A stretch of DNA of 64,000 bases from SZUA-318 sp035477395 (GCA_035477395.1 DATIKQ010000120.1:46137-110136), one strand, 5' to 3'. Positions 27,001-35,786 are shown, numbered from the stretch's first letter. Notes: generated from the letters alone by a model not told the origin. Numbers and translations: made by a program.

Positions 27001-27488
27001 GGATGGAGTTCTCGATCATCATGACCGGGGTGGGCGTCATCTCCCTTGCCGGGATCATCGTGAAGAACGGAATCATCATCATCGACTACATCGACACGCT
27101 CCGGGAGCGGGACGGGCTGCCGTTGTACGACGCGCTCATCCGGGCAGGCCGGACCCGGTTCCGGCCCGTGTTCCTCACGGCCGGGTCCGCCGCGCTGGGC
27201 CTGATCCCCCTGGGCCTCGGGCTGAACTTCGACTTCCGGGGCCTGTACACGGCGCTCAACCCCGACGTGTACTATGGCGGCGAGGAAGCGGCCATGTGGG
27301 GGCCCCTGGCGGTGGCCGTGATCGTGGGTGTCACCTTCGCGACCGTGCTCACGCTCGTTCTCGTGCCGGTGATGTACTCGGTCATCAACGACATGTCGGT
27401 GTTCTTCGCGAAGCACTTCCGCCACGCCGATCAGGCTGCGGACCCGGAAGCGGGGGAGGGCTCCGAGGCGGTCCCCGAGACGCCCTAG
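24033..27488 (+). CDS. RND efflux permease (AcrB/HAE1-like) with extra central helices
   Basis: The 1151-residue pump is about 100 residues longer than AcrB. The proton-relay motif G-M-L-V-D-D-T-I-V-V-V-E-N is in TM4 and the Lys of I-I-V-K-N-G is in TM10, so proton coupling looks intact. Residues about 523-570, between TM6 and TM7, add two hydrophobic segments absent from AcrB. A Gly-rich loop (near residue 675) lies in the second periplasmic half. The substrate is unknown; TetR control suggests induction by a small lipophilic or toxic molecule. Confidence 0.93.
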   Translation: MTDQRAQGGKARPHIEGRAPLLERYKEFGPTSFAVEHRTSVLVLLAIVSVMGIIAYVNTPKESFPEIAIPILAVSTVYPGVSPEDVETQITRVLEDEISTISDLDELTSTSVEGMSSIVVTFTPDVMLDDALAKVREKVDLAKGDLPADALDPQIMEFNLSEVPIMQVNLAGEYGLVRLKELGEDLQERFEQIPSVLRADVRGGLERAVKVEVDLGKLQFYGLSLNDVVDAIRSENVNIPGGSIDVGDSKYLVRVDGEFQDPSVIEDLVVTTRGGRPLYVRDVATVDFGFAERESFARMNGQEVVTLDIVKRSGENIIETADGVRAVLAEMGPSFPPTTQVSVTGDMSKEIRHMVSALQNHIFAGLILIVGLLLFFLGFSNSVFVAISIPATMFLTFIVLNVMGVSMNMVVLFSLILALGMLVDDTIVVVENMYRFLEQGWDRTLAAKKATGEVAIPVISSTATTVAAFVPLMFWPGVVGEFMKYLPLTVIVTLTASLFVALVIVPVLCSMFMTLDGTPSRPFRPATRWTLMGAGALLFLIVAGQNVLAAVLLVATAVGLWALKKHVLTRMASRFQSETLPRILDEYERALHWALQHRLASLSLTGAVFAGTFVLYGIFGKGVVFFPENTPPSQLVVDLKAPVGTRAAFTDSLVRQVEADLQGVGGREDWESVVTTVGGGGGGNFMEAGPSGPEAGRVSISLVDFKDRKRDAFETLAEMQASVGKTVAGGTVTVDKPAMGAPQGTPVNIEIVGEDPVQLKALSDQLIDVLEAAPVYRMLVGLESDLDDARPELSVRVNREQAALYNLNTSRVGGSIRSAINGIEAAKYRTGNDEYDITVRLAEPYRRDLEGLRDLTVMADGGIQIPLVSVASWSVEEGSGAIKRKDQTRMATISSDVAAGLNSNAVLAEVQATLTDFDAALPLGYTIRYTGQSEDQDEAQSFLGGAFLTALALIALILISQFNSLVKPFIIMTSVLMSTVGVLIGLLLFRMEFSIIMTGVGVISLAGIIVKNGIIIIDYIDTLRERDGLPLYDALIRAGRTRFRPVFLTAGSAALGLIPLGLGLNFDFRGLYTALNPDVYYGGEEAAMWGPLAVAVIVGVTFATVLTLVLVPVMYSVINDMSVFFAKHFRHADQAADPEAGEGSEAVPETP

Positions 27489-27499
27489 TCCCGAGCCTC

Positions 27500-27928
27500 A
27501 TGGCGCCCCCGCGCTTCGACCTGTCCCGGTGGGTCACCGGGTACCTCCTGGCCACCCCGCTCTTCGCGGTGCTGGACCTGGGGCTGGGGGTTCCTGTGCG
27601 GGTGGCCACCATCCTCCCCGAGTCGGAGCGCCTGGCCTACTACGCCGGCGTCTTCGCCCTGGGGCTGCTGTGCCGGGCGCGACCAGGGGCCACGCCCTGG
27701 GTGGGGATGCTGGAGAGCGCGTCGAACCTCACGCTCCTCCTCCTCTCCATCCTCCTCCCCATCTGGTCCTTCCCGCTGGCGTCCCCTGGGGACACGCCGG
27801 TGCAGATCGGGCTCACCCCGGCCGGGGCCGCCAACGCCCTCGTCGCGGGGGTGGCCTTGGTGGCGAGCTTCCACCGGCACGAGGCGGCGGCGCTGGGGCG
27901 CCCCGGATCCGGCCCCTCCTCAGGGTGA
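27500..27928 (+). CDS. Small integral membrane protein of unknown function
   Basis: A 142-residue protein with four likely membrane segments (near residues 10-30, 42-58, 70-95 and 105-125). I do not recognise a family. It starts 11 bp after the RND pump gene and is probably co-transcribed with it, so it may be an accessory subunit. Its last 9 bp overlap the end of the convergent beta-propeller gene. Confidence 0.6.
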   Translation: MAPPRFDLSRWVTGYLLATPLFAVLDLGLGVPVRVATILPESERLAYYAGVFALGLLCRARPGATPWVGMLESASNLTLLLLSILLPIWSFPLASPGDTPVQIGLTPAGAANALVAGVALVASFHRHEAAALGRPGSGPSSG

Positions 27929-29059
27929 TCCGCGCGTGAAGCGGTAGAGCGCGATTCCGGGGATCCCGGTGCCGTGGTGGATGCCTGCGAGCAGGTAGTC
28001 GTGCCCCACCTCGTAGAGCTTCACTTCCGTGGGCAGCCGCAGCTCCGCCAGAAGGGTCCCATCGGGCGCCACCACCAGGAACCGGGTCTCGCCGTCGCCG
28101 GGCGACGAGAGCACGACCCAGAGCACTCCCTCCGGGTCCACGGCAAGGTCGGTGTAGAGCGGCAGCTGTTCGGGCACCGCGGAATTGTTGCGCATGATCC
28201 GCTTGTACATCTCCCGCTCACGGTCCTCGTGGTAGGCTTCGGCCTGGGCGTCCAGCCAGGCCTCGACGTTCGCCTCCGTCGCGGAGCGCGGCTCGACTGA
28301 GAGCGGGATCGTGCCAAGGCGGCCACCCTCGAGGCCGTACACGTCCAGGGATGCCGAATCCACCGTCCCCACGTAGAGGCGGCCCTCGGCGAGGGCGTAC
28401 TGGGTGATCTTCCCGAGGATCGAGTTATCCCACACGGGCACGTTTCCCACGGCTCCGACACTGTCGCCCGAGGCATCCTCGAAGCGGAGGGGCGCGGTCA
28501 GGCGCGTCGAAAGGGCCTCGCCCAGGCTCGCCGTCTCCTCCACGGGCTGGCCGAACACCGCGAAGCTGCCGCCGCGCGTGCAACGGAAGATGGTGGGGTT
28601 CCTCGGCGGCGCGTACTCGCGCACGATAGTCCCGGCGCTGTCGAGCACGGACATCTGGCTTTGCCTCACGTCCCAGACGAAGACCGAATCAGGGCCGCAC
28701 TGCCCGACCCACGAGGGGCTGCCGAACTCCCCGGGACCCCCACCGGCCCGGCCCACGGTGCGGACGAGTCCGCCCGAGGGGTCGAGGTACACGACGGACT
28801 TGGCCCACTGGTCCGCAACGACCACGTTGCCGTTGGAGAGCCGGGCGGCACCCACCGGGTACATGAGGAGCGGCTCCGCCTCGAGGATGGTGTCGAGGAC
28901 GACGAGCTCGGGAACGGTGTCCAGGGACCAGACGGCCGTCTCGCCGGGCGCGGGCCCGCCGGAAGTGGGCGGCTCGCACCCCAGGGCCGCCAGCACGAGG
29001 GCGAGGGCTGCTGCGACCGGACAGGAGAGCGTCGCTCTCGTCCGAGGGGTGCGCGTCAT
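27920..29059 (-). CDS. Exported lipoprotein with predicted 6-bladed beta-propeller
   Basis: A 379-residue protein with a lipoprotein signal (A-L-G-C near residue 28). Repeats such as L-S-N-G-N-V-V-V-A-D-Q-W, G-G-L-V-R-T-V-G-R-A-G-G-G-P-G-E-F and D-P-E-G-V-L-W-V-V resemble the NHL-like propellers that are abundant in Gemmatimonadota and Bacteroidota. These domains usually bind ligands or proteins; none can be named. The ATG at 29059 directly precedes the signal peptide. Confidence 0.75.
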   Translation of the reverse strand: MTRTPRTRATLSCPVAAALALVLAALGCEPPTSGGPAPGETAVWSLDTVPELVVLDTILEAEPLLMYPVGAARLSNGNVVVADQWAKSVVYLDPSGGLVRTVGRAGGGPGEFGSPSWVGQCGPDSVFVWDVRQSQMSVLDSAGTIVREYAPPRNPTIFRCTRGGSFAVFGQPVEETASLGEALSTRLTAPLRFEDASGDSVGAVGNVPVWDNSILGKITQYALAEGRLYVGTVDSASLDVYGLEGGRLGTIPLSVEPRSATEANVEAWLDAQAEAYHEDREREMYKRIMRNNSAVPEQLPLYTDLAVDPEGVLWVVLSSPGDGETRFLVVAPDGTLLAELRLPTEVKLYEVGHDYLLAGIHHGTGIPGIALYRFTRGSP

Positions 29060-29180
29060 GTTCCCTCCGGGTCGGGACGTCACAGGGGGGCCGGCTCCGT
29101 CCGACGGGTTCTCATTCTACGTGCCCCCCGCGCAGCGTCAATGCGCGCAACCTTCGCGCCGCTGAGGCGTACCCTGGCCC

Positions 29181-29954
29181 ATGCACACCCTACACGTCGC
29201 CCTGGTCGGCCTTGGCGCCATGGCCGCCGCGTTCACCCTCCTCTGGGTCGTGAGCCTGCGCCTCCGCGACGTCAGCATCGTCGACCCCTTCTGGGGCCCG
29301 GGCTTCCTCCTCGCGGCGGCAGCCTACCTCTGGGCGCACGGGGAGGCCACGCCAAGGGGGCTCCTGGCCGTGGGCCTCGTCGCCGCGTGGGCCGCCCGCC
29401 TGGGCCTCCACCTCGTGCGCCGTAACCGATCCCGCGGGGAGGATCCGCGCTACGCGGCCATGCGCGCGGGCCACGGGGAGCGCTTCTGGTGGGTGAGCCT
29501 GGGCACGGTGTTCTGGCTCCAGGCCCTCCTCCTCTGGGTCGTCTCCCTCCCGCTCCTGGCGGCGGTGGTGGGGCGCCCGCCCCTGGGTGCCTGGGACGCC
29601 GCCGGGACGGTGTTGTTCGTGGCGGGCTTCCTCACCGAGGCGGTGGCCGACGCCCAGCTCGCCCGGTTCCGGGCGGACCCCACCAACCGGAGCACGGTCC
29701 TGGACCGGGGGCTCTGGCGCTACAGCCGGCACCCCAACTACTTCGGAGACGCGCTGCTCTGGTGGGGGCTCTACCTGCTCTCCGTCGGGGCCGGCGCCCC
29801 CTGGACGGTGGCCGGGCCCGTGGTGATGACCTTCCTGCTCGTGAAGGTGTCCGGGGTGGCCCTCCTGGAGCGGTCGCTGGTGACGGCACGGCCGGGGTAT
29901 GCCGAGTACGTCCGGCGCACCTCCGCGCTCGTGCCATGGTTCCCCCGGGACTGA
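29181..29954 (+). CDS. DUF1295 / steroid 5-alpha-reductase-like membrane protein
   Basis: The 257-residue protein has six or seven helices. The C-terminal region holds G-L-W-R-Y-S-R-H-P-N-Y-F-G-D (near residue 178), the NADPH-site signature of isoprenylcysteine methyltransferase/5-alpha-reductase-like proteins, and the pattern matches DUF1295 along its length. Substrate and reaction are not known for this subgroup. It begins a two-gene plus-strand unit and diverges from the propeller gene. Confidence 0.85.
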   Translation: MHTLHVALVGLGAMAAAFTLLWVVSLRLRDVSIVDPFWGPGFLLAAAAYLWAHGEATPRGLLAVGLVAAWAARLGLHLVRRNRSRGEDPRYAAMRAGHGERFWWVSLGTVFWLQALLLWVVSLPLLAAVVGRPPLGAWDAAGTVLFVAGFLTEAVADAQLARFRADPTNRSTVLDRGLWRYSRHPNYFGDALLWWGLYLLSVGAGAPWTVAGPVVMTFLLVKVSGVALLERSLVTARPGYAEYVRRTSALVPWFPRD

Positions 29955-29966
29955 AGGGTGCCTGAC

Positions 29967-30467
29967 ATGCCCAAGCCCAAACCCAAGCCGCCCGCGCCCT
30001 CCAGCGAGGCCACCCAGACCGTCGGCCGAGCCATCCAGCGGCTCGCCGCCGCCCGCCTGGGACGGGGCTTCGTGCCCCTGGCCCTCCTCTTCCTCGTGGG
30101 CTTGGCGAAGCTGGTCTGGGGGAGCGGCGGGCTCGTCCTGGCCCTGGGGGCACCCTTGTCGGCGGGCGCCATGCTCGTGTACGCCCTCCGGGTCGTGGAG
30201 CGCTCCTTCGGGAGGCCTCCCGGCGCGTGGATGTCGCTGGCGGGGCCCGCGTGGATCGTCCCCGTCGGCTTCGGCGTCTGGGTGCTGGGGTGGCTCGGGC
30301 TGCGGGGCGTGGCGGTGGGCGGAGGGGTGATCCCGGTGGTGTCCGCGCTCCTCTTCACGGGGCTCGGCGTGTGGGTGCTGCGTGCATGGCACCGGATCCT
30401 CGAGCTCCACTCGCTGGCGGAGGCGATGATCCCCATCCCCACGGGGAAGGGCTCAGGGAAGCGCTAG
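29967..30467 (+). CDS. Hypothetical membrane protein
   Basis: The 166-residue protein has a Pro/Lys-rich cytosolic start and about four hydrophobic segments between residues 35 and 140. No family is recognised. The ATG at 29967 is 8 bp after GAAGGG; a GTG three codons upstream is possible. It follows the DUF1295 gene by 12 bp. Its stop shares CTAG with the stop of the convergent monooxygenase gene. Confidence 0.6.
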   Translation: MPKPKPKPPAPSSEATQTVGRAIQRLAAARLGRGFVPLALLFLVGLAKLVWGSGGLVLALGAPLSAGAMLVYALRVVERSFGRPPGAWMSLAGPAWIVPVGFGVWVLGWLGLRGVAVGGGVIPVVSALLFTGLGVWVLRAWHRILELHSLAEAMIPIPTGKGSGKR

Positions 30468-31489
30468 CGGATCGCGGCGGCAGCGCACGCGCGCACAATG
30501 GCCCCCGCCGGGAGGATCTCACGGATCCCGCCGACCGAGCGCCCGGCCTGCCAGCAGGCCGTGCTCCCCGCCTCGTCCAGCGATGCGAGGCGGAGTCGCC
30601 GGGTGGAGCGCACGGCGTACAGGGTGCGCATGAGCCGCTTCGTCCGGCGGCCCCGGAGCATCCAGCGGGCGAGCGGCCCCGCACGGGTCCCGAGGCGCCG
30701 GACCCACGGGGTGCCGATGACCGCCAGGGGCACGCCCGTGATCCGCTCGGTGAGGACGATGTCGTCCTCCCGTGCGTCGAGGATCGCCTGCTTGTAGGGT
30801 GCGCTGGCCCGGCACTCGATCGTGGCGATGAAGCGGGTGCCCATCTGGACGCCTGCGTACCCCAGCGCCAGCGCCCGGGCGAACTCCTCCGGGGTCGCCA
30901 CGCCGCCGGCGCACACCACCGGGACGCCGAGGTCGGACAGCTCGTCCAGGAGCTCCTCGGCCCCCTTGGCGCCGGCGTGCCCACCGGCTCGCCGGTTCAC
31001 GGCGATGAGGCCGTGCACCCCGGCATCCAGCGCCTTCAGGGCCCACTTCCGCTCGGTGACGTCGTGGTACACGACGACGCCCGCCGCGCGCGCGCGATCC
31101 ACCACCCAACCCGGCTTCCCCAGGGAGGTGACGAAGAAGCGGATCCCTTCCTCCAGGGCCTCGTCCACCCAGCGCTCCATGCGCTTGTGGTAGAGGCGGG
31201 ACGAGGACTCCACCAGGGCGTTCAGGCCCACGGGGCGGGAGGTGAGCGCACGGATCCGGGCCAACCCTTCGCGGAAGCCGTGACCGTGGACGTGCGTGAG
31301 GGCCATGGGCTGGACGATCCCCATGCCACCGGCCTCGCTCACGGCCGCTACGAGCTCGGGGTTGGAGCACGGGTACATCGGGCCGCACAGCAGGGGCACG
31401 GGGATCCCCGCGTCGCGGCAGAACGCGCGGGTCGGGGCGGCGGCTGGGTCTCTCGGCACGGGTTCCGGGGGCGCTTGGCACGGGGTCAC
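30464..31489 (-). CDS. Nitronate monooxygenase-like flavoprotein
   Basis: A 341-residue TIM-barrel FMN protein of the NMO/2-nitropropane dioxygenase family. G-G-M-G-I-V near residue 55, N-R-R-A-G-G-H-A-G near residue 165, V-C-A-G-G-V-A-T-P and G-Y-A-G-V-Q-M-G-T-R-F form the FMN phosphate site. Such enzymes oxidise alkyl nitronates, but many annotated members have other or unknown roles. It stands alone on the minus strand. Confidence 0.83.
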   Translation of the reverse strand: MTPCQAPPEPVPRDPAAAPTRAFCRDAGIPVPLLCGPMYPCSNPELVAAVSEAGGMGIVQPMALTHVHGHGFREGLARIRALTSRPVGLNALVESSSRLYHKRMERWVDEALEEGIRFFVTSLGKPGWVVDRARAAGVVVYHDVTERKWALKALDAGVHGLIAVNRRAGGHAGAKGAEELLDELSDLGVPVVCAGGVATPEEFARALALGYAGVQMGTRFIATIECRASAPYKQAILDAREDDIVLTERITGVPLAVIGTPWVRRLGTRAGPLARWMLRGRRTKRLMRTLYAVRSTRRLRLASLDEAGSTACWQAGRSVGGIREILPAGAIVRACAAAAIR

Positions 31490-31557
31490 AGGCGCCTATC
31501 TTCGGGCACGTTGCGCCCCGCCGGCAAGTGTCGGGGCACTCCCACACCGGAGGAGAC

Positions 31558-32013
31558 ATGACGAAGCTCTCGACCCTGGCGCTCTGCCTCGCGGCCCTGG
31601 CCCCGGTCCCTGCCGCCGCGCAGGAGCCCCTCGGGCCCGGGGAGGTGGTGGCCGAGCTCTTCCGGCTCATGAAGGCCAAGGACGCCGGCGCCATGCAGGG
31701 GCTCATGCACCCCGAGGCGCGCCTGGTCACCACTGCGGTCCGCGACGGCGTGGGGGTCGCCACCGTGGTGCCCGTGGAGCGCTGGATCCAGGGGGTGGGC
31801 TCCTCCACGCGGGAATTGGACGAGCGCATCCACGACACCCAGGTGGACGTGAGCGGCCCGCTGGCGTCGGTGTGGACGCGTTACGAGCTCTTCGTGGACG
31901 GCGCTCTTTCCCACTGCGGGGTGGATCACCTCCTCCTCGTCCTCACTCCCGACGGCTGGAGGATCATCCACCTGGCCGACACCCGGGCCACGGAGGGGTG
32001 CGCCGCCCCGTGA
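31558..32013 (+). CDS. Exported NTF2-like (SnoaL-type) protein
   Basis: The 151-residue protein has a signal peptide ending A-A-A-Q-E (near residue 22) and a cone-shaped NTF2-like fold pattern: V-A-E-L-F-R-L-M-K-A-K-D-A-G-A-M near residue 30 and W-R-I-I-H-L-A-D-T-R at the end. It may bind a small ligand in the periplasm; catalysis is not shown. GGAGGAG precedes the ATG at 31558. The stop overlaps the next gene's GTG (GTGA). Confidence 0.72.
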   Translation: MTKLSTLALCLAALAPVPAAAQEPLGPGEVVAELFRLMKAKDAGAMQGLMHPEARLVTTAVRDGVGVATVVPVERWIQGVGSSTRELDERIHDTQVDVSGPLASVWTRYELFVDGALSHCGVDHLLLVLTPDGWRIIHLADTRATEGCAAP

Positions 32014-33443
32014 ACCACCCGCCCGCGCCCATTCCGGGGTCGGTGGCGAGCTTCGTCCCCGCCCGGGCCGACCTGGACGCCCTCGTCCGCCTCGCGTTCC
32101 CCGTCGCCCTGGTGACGGTGAGCACCATGACGCTCGGGGTGGTGGACACCATCATGGTGGGGCGGGTGTCACCCACCGACCTGGCCGCCGTGGCGCTGGG
32201 GAACCTGTACTTCTTCGCGGCGGTGGTCTTCGGCCAGGGCGTGCTCATGGCTCTCGACCCGGTGATCTCGCAGGCCATGGGGGCGGGGGACACGGTCGCC
32301 GTGTCCCGGGGGCTCCAGCGCGGCGGGGTCCTCGCGCTCGTGCTCGCCGTGCTCGCCGTGCTCTTCCTTCTCCCGGCCGGCCCTCTGCTCCGCCTCCTCG
32401 GGCAGCCCGTGGACGTGGTCCCGGTGGCCGCGGGATACGCCCTGGTGTGCATCCCGGGCGTGCTTCCCTACTACATCCTCCACGTGCTCCGGCTGAGCCT
32501 TCAGGCCATGGGCCGAGTAGGCCCGCTCCTCGTCGTGGTCCTCCTGGGGAACGTGGCGAACGTCTTCTTCAACTGGGTGCTCATCTACGGGCACCTGGGG
32601 TTCCCGGCCATGGGCGCCGTGGGCTCGGGGTGGGCCACCAGCCTCTCCCGGTGGTTCATGGCGCTCCTCCTCCTCCGGGTCAGCTGGCCCCTCCTGCGGG
32701 CGTACCTCCGGCCCTTCCGGAGGGAGGCGCTGGCGGCCGGGCCCCTGAAGCGCTTCCTCCGCCTGGGAGCGCCGATCGGGGGGCAGCAGGTCCTGGAGTT
32801 CGGCGTGTTCGGCGCGGCAGGCCTCCTCATGGGGCTGATGGGGACCATCCCCATGGCCGGCCATCAGGTGGCGCTGAACCTCGCGTCCCTCACCTTCATG
32901 GTCCCCCTGGGCGTGGCGCAGGCTGCCACGGTGCTGGTCGGCCAAGCCGTGGGGAGGGGGGATGCGCCGGGGGCGCGCCGGGCGGCCGGAGGGGCGCTCC
33001 TCGTGGGTGTGGGATTCATGGGGCTCACGGCGGTCGTGTTCCTGGTGGCTCCCGCCCCGCTGGCGGGGATCTACTCCGCCGACGCCTCGGTGGTGGCCCT
33101 CACGGCGACGCTCATCCCCATCGCCGGCGTCTTCCAGGTCTTCGACGGGATGCAGGTCGTGGCGCTCGGCGTGCTGCGGGGCGTGGCGGATACCCGCCTC
33201 CCCATGGTGCTGAACCTGGTCGGGTTCTGGGGGATCGGCCTCCCGGTGAGCGCGGCGCTGGGATTCCGCACCGTGCTCGGCCCCCGCGGCATCTGGGTCG
33301 GGCTGGCACTGGGCATCGCGCTCGTCGCCCTCCTCCTCCTGGCGCGCGTGCGGAGCCGGTTCGGCAGGGAGTTGCGCCGAATCGTGCTGGACGACGACCA
33401 GCGGCACGCCCACGGCGCGAGCCGGGGCGTCGCGGCGGAGTGA
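32010..33443 (+). CDS. MATE family multidrug/toxin efflux transporter
   Basis: The 477-residue inner-membrane protein has about twelve helices in two MatE repeats. M-T-L-G-V-V-D-T-I-M-V-G-R near residue 30 and G-A-P-I-G-G-Q-Q near residue 252 mark the start of each half. The family exports organic cations using Na+ or H+ gradients. The GTG start overlaps the preceding stop by 4 bp, a sign of coupling to the NTF2-like gene. Confidence 0.9.
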   Translation: MNHPPAPIPGSVASFVPARADLDALVRLAFPVALVTVSTMTLGVVDTIMVGRVSPTDLAAVALGNLYFFAAVVFGQGVLMALDPVISQAMGAGDTVAVSRGLQRGGVLALVLAVLAVLFLLPAGPLLRLLGQPVDVVPVAAGYALVCIPGVLPYYILHVLRLSLQAMGRVGPLLVVVLLGNVANVFFNWVLIYGHLGFPAMGAVGSGWATSLSRWFMALLLLRVSWPLLRAYLRPFRREALAAGPLKRFLRLGAPIGGQQVLEFGVFGAAGLLMGLMGTIPMAGHQVALNLASLTFMVPLGVAQAATVLVGQAVGRGDAPGARRAAGGALLVGVGFMGLTAVVFLVAPAPLAGIYSADASVVALTATLIPIAGVFQVFDGMQVVALGVLRGVADTRLPMVLNLVGFWGIGLPVSAALGFRTVLGPRGIWVGLALGIALVALLLLARVRSRFGRELRRIVLDDDQRHAHGASRGVAAE

Positions 33444-33457
33444 GCAGGAGCGCCGCC

Positions 33458-34054
33458 GTGGATCCCCGGGCCATGTTCCGCCTCCCGCTCTTCCCCCTCC
33501 CGATCGTGCTCTTCCCGACGGCGTCCATGCCGCTGCACATCTTCGAGCCCCGCTACCGGCGCATGGTGGCCCGGTGCCTGGAGGGTGACCGGAGATTCGG
33601 GCTCCTCCACCACGACGCCGACCGGCAGGGGCCCTTCCTGTGCGAGGAGGGGCGGGTAGGTTGCGTGGCCCACATCGAGGAGTCCCAGCCCTTCCCCGAC
33701 GGACGCTCGGTCCTGATGGTGCGGGGCGTGGAGCGCTTCCACATCGAAGACGGAATCGAGTCCGAGGAGCCGTTCTACGAGGCGCTCGTCGCACCGTACG
33801 TGGACGGAGAGGCCGGGGAGGGGATCGCGCTGCGCAGAGCCCGCGCGCTGGCCCTCTTCCGCGAGGTGTTGCAGAAGCTGGGCGAGGAGCCGGACAGGCT
33901 CGCAACGCTGGACACGGCCTCGGAGCTCTCGTTCCCCCTGGTCCGGGCGGTGCAGGCGGAAGCGGGGTGGCTCCAGGGGTTCCTGGAGGTGCGCGACGAG
34001 GAGGCCCGGCTCGAGCTTCTCGAGCAGATATTCCTCGCGGTGCTGGAGCGCTGA
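33458..34054 (+). CDS. Lon N-terminal substrate-binding domain protein
   Basis: The 198-residue protein consists only of a Lon-N (LonSB) domain: F-P-L-P-I-V-L-F-P near residue 12, the diagnostic L-H-I-F-E-P-R-Y-R-R-M and a helical C-terminus. There is no ATPase or protease domain. Stand-alone LonSB proteins are common, but their role is unclear. GTG at 33458 lies 7 bp after AGCAGGAG; GTG 33440, overlapping the MATE stop, and ATG 33473 are alternatives. Confidence 0.87.
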   Translation: MDPRAMFRLPLFPLPIVLFPTASMPLHIFEPRYRRMVARCLEGDRRFGLLHHDADRQGPFLCEEGRVGCVAHIEESQPFPDGRSVLMVRGVERFHIEDGIESEEPFYEALVAPYVDGEAGEGIALRRARALALFREVLQKLGEEPDRLATLDTASELSFPLVRAVQAEAGWLQGFLEVRDEEARLELLEQIFLAVLER

Positions 34055-34104
34055 AGGACGCGCGACGGTTGCCGCCGGGCCCGCCGCCGACGAGCTTTCC
34101 GCCC

Positions 34105-34653
34105 ATGCCTTTCGCCTTCGAACGCCTCGCCATTCCCGACGTGGTGGTGGTCCGGCCCGAGCGCCGCGGCGACGCCCGCGGCTTCTTCGCCGAGACCTAC
34201 AGGGCGAGCGTCTTCGACGAGGTCGGCATCCGGGGGCCCTTCGTCCAGGACAACCTGGCGCGCTCCGGAGCCCGCGTGCTCCGGGGGTTGCACTACCAGC
34301 TCCCGCCCGACGCCCAGGGGAAGCTCGTGCAGGTGGTGCGCGGCGCGGTGTTCGACGTGGCCGTGGACCTGCGCAGGGGCTCGCCCACCTTCGGGCGGTG
34401 GGTGGGATGGGAGCTCTCGGCCGACACCGGCGAGCTCCTCTGGGTCCCCCCGGGATTCGCCCACGGCTACGCCGTGCTCGGCGACGGAGCGGACCTGGCC
34501 TACAAGGTCACCGCCGAGTACCGCGCGGAGCTGGACCGGGGCGTGCGCTGGGACGACCCGGGCATCGGCGTGGTCTGGCCGCTCGCGGATCCGGTTCTCT
34601 CGCTCAGGGACCTGGCCCTCCCTCTCCTGAGCGAGATCGAGAGCCCGTTCTGA
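34105..34653 (+). CDS. rfbC: dTDP-4-dehydrorhamnose 3,5-epimerase
   Basis: A 182-residue cupin enzyme that epimerises C3 and C5 of dTDP-4-keto-6-deoxyglucose in dTDP-L-rhamnose synthesis. R-G-D-A-R-G-F-F-A-E near residue 21, the catalytic His in L-R-G-L-H-Y-Q (near residue 63), D-V-A-V-D-L-R and P-P-G-F-A-H-G-Y are present. Its length is normal. The rest of the rhamnose cluster is not nearby, so it may be supplied elsewhere or this gene may serve another deoxysugar. Confidence 0.93.
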   Translation: MPFAFERLAIPDVVVVRPERRGDARGFFAETYRASVFDEVGIRGPFVQDNLARSGARVLRGLHYQLPPDAQGKLVQVVRGAVFDVAVDLRRGSPTFGRWVGWELSADTGELLWVPPGFAHGYAVLGDGADLAYKVTAEYRAELDRGVRWDDPGIGVVWPLADPVLSLRDLALPLLSEIESPF

Positions 34654-34668
34654 GCGGCGGCGGGGAAG

Positions 34669-35619
34669 TCAGAAGGACCCGATCAGCCCGATCTCCGGGA
34701 CGAGGCGGTGCCCGGTCTCCCGCTCCACCGTCTCCTGCGCCAGCTCCATGAGGGCGCGCACGTCCGCTGCGGTGGCGCCTCCCAGGTTCACGATGATGTT
34801 GGCGTGCTTGTGGAAGATCCCGGCGCCGCCGTGGACTCTTCCCTTGAGGCCGCACTGGTCGATGAGTCGCCCGGCCCCGATCCCTTCGATCTTCCGGAAG
34901 ACCGATCCCGCCGAGGGGTAGAGCCAGAGGTCCGGGTGGCGGTCGTCGCGCCAGGCCAGGTTCTCCCGGATCACGGTTCGGAGCTCCTGCACCGGGGCCG
35001 GGGTCAGGCGGAAGGTCGCGGACAGGACCACGTCCGAGCGGTGGTGCAGGACGCTCTCGTCGTAGCCGAACCCGAAGTAGTCTACGCCCACGGTCCTGCG
35101 TTCCCCCTCCTGCGTCAGGATCTCGGCATCCTCCAGGACCTCCTCGATGTAGACGGTCCGCTCCCGTGTCGGGGCGGGGGCGAGGAAGTGGAGGTTCTGC
35201 CAGAGCGCCCCGCCCACGGAACTCGGGATCCCCACGAAGTGGTGGAGCCCGCCCAGCCCACGGGCGACGGTGGCGTCGATGAGGTCGGGGTAGATGGCCA
35301 CGCCCGCCCCGGCGTGTACGCGGTGGCCCTCCAGGAGCGCCACGCCTGCCACCTCGCTCCGGATCACCAGCCCCGGGAAGCCCCGGTCCCCGACCAGGAT
35401 GTTGGCTCCCTTCCCGAGGAGGAAGCAGGGCACGCCCCCGTCCCGGCACGCCTGCACCGCCGTGGCCAGCTCGTCGGAGGTGCGGGCGCGGAAGAGCAGG
35501 TCCGCCGGGCCCCCGATGCGGAAGGTGGTGAGGGGTGCGAGGGGTGCGCTCCGCTCCAGGCGGCGCGGGTCGAGGTGGGGGGTGAGGGCCTGGAGCCAGG
35601 CGCCGACGTCGGAGGACAT
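34669..35619 (-). CDS. murB: UDP-N-acetylenolpyruvoylglucosamine reductase
   Basis: The 316-residue FAD enzyme makes UDP-MurNAc for peptidoglycan. Visible features are the T-T-F-R-I-G-G-P-A-D FAD-binding start, L-L-G-K-G-A-N-I-L-V, G-I-P-S-S-V-G-G-A, the catalytic Ser in S-A-G-S-V-F-R and the closing Glu in V-P-E-I-G-L-I-G-S-F. The ATG at 35619 starts a protein of normal length. It stands alone, away from other mur genes, and diverges from the DinB-like gene. Confidence 0.94.
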   Translation of the reverse strand: MSSDVGAWLQALTPHLDPRRLERSAPLAPLTTFRIGGPADLLFRARTSDELATAVQACRDGGVPCFLLGKGANILVGDRGFPGLVIRSEVAGVALLEGHRVHAGAGVAIYPDLIDATVARGLGGLHHFVGIPSSVGGALWQNLHFLAPAPTRERTVYIEEVLEDAEILTQEGERRTVGVDYFGFGYDESVLHHRSDVVLSATFRLTPAPVQELRTVIRENLAWRDDRHPDLWLYPSAGSVFRKIEGIGAGRLIDQCGLKGRVHGGAGIFHKHANIIVNLGGATAADVRALMELAQETVERETGHRLVPEIGLIGSF

Positions 35620-35786
35620 TCCCGTGAGCGCTCCTTGAGGGGACGTTGCGGGGGCAACATAGCCGGGGCCGCCGGGGCGGGACACCCGAGGCGTGCCCCC
35701 CCGCGGCGCCCCCCGTATCTTCGCGTGCTGCGGGATCCGTGCCAGGAGGGCCGGCCCCGCCGCGTCCCGCGAACGGAGGTGGAGGT

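Noticed and set aside
23934..27425. A 1163-codon open frame on the minus strand opposite the RND pump
   Set aside because: It is rich in His, Arg, Gly and Glu with no recognisable domain, and it exactly mirrors a well-supported RND gene. Long antisense frames are expected in DNA with GC-rich third codon positions.
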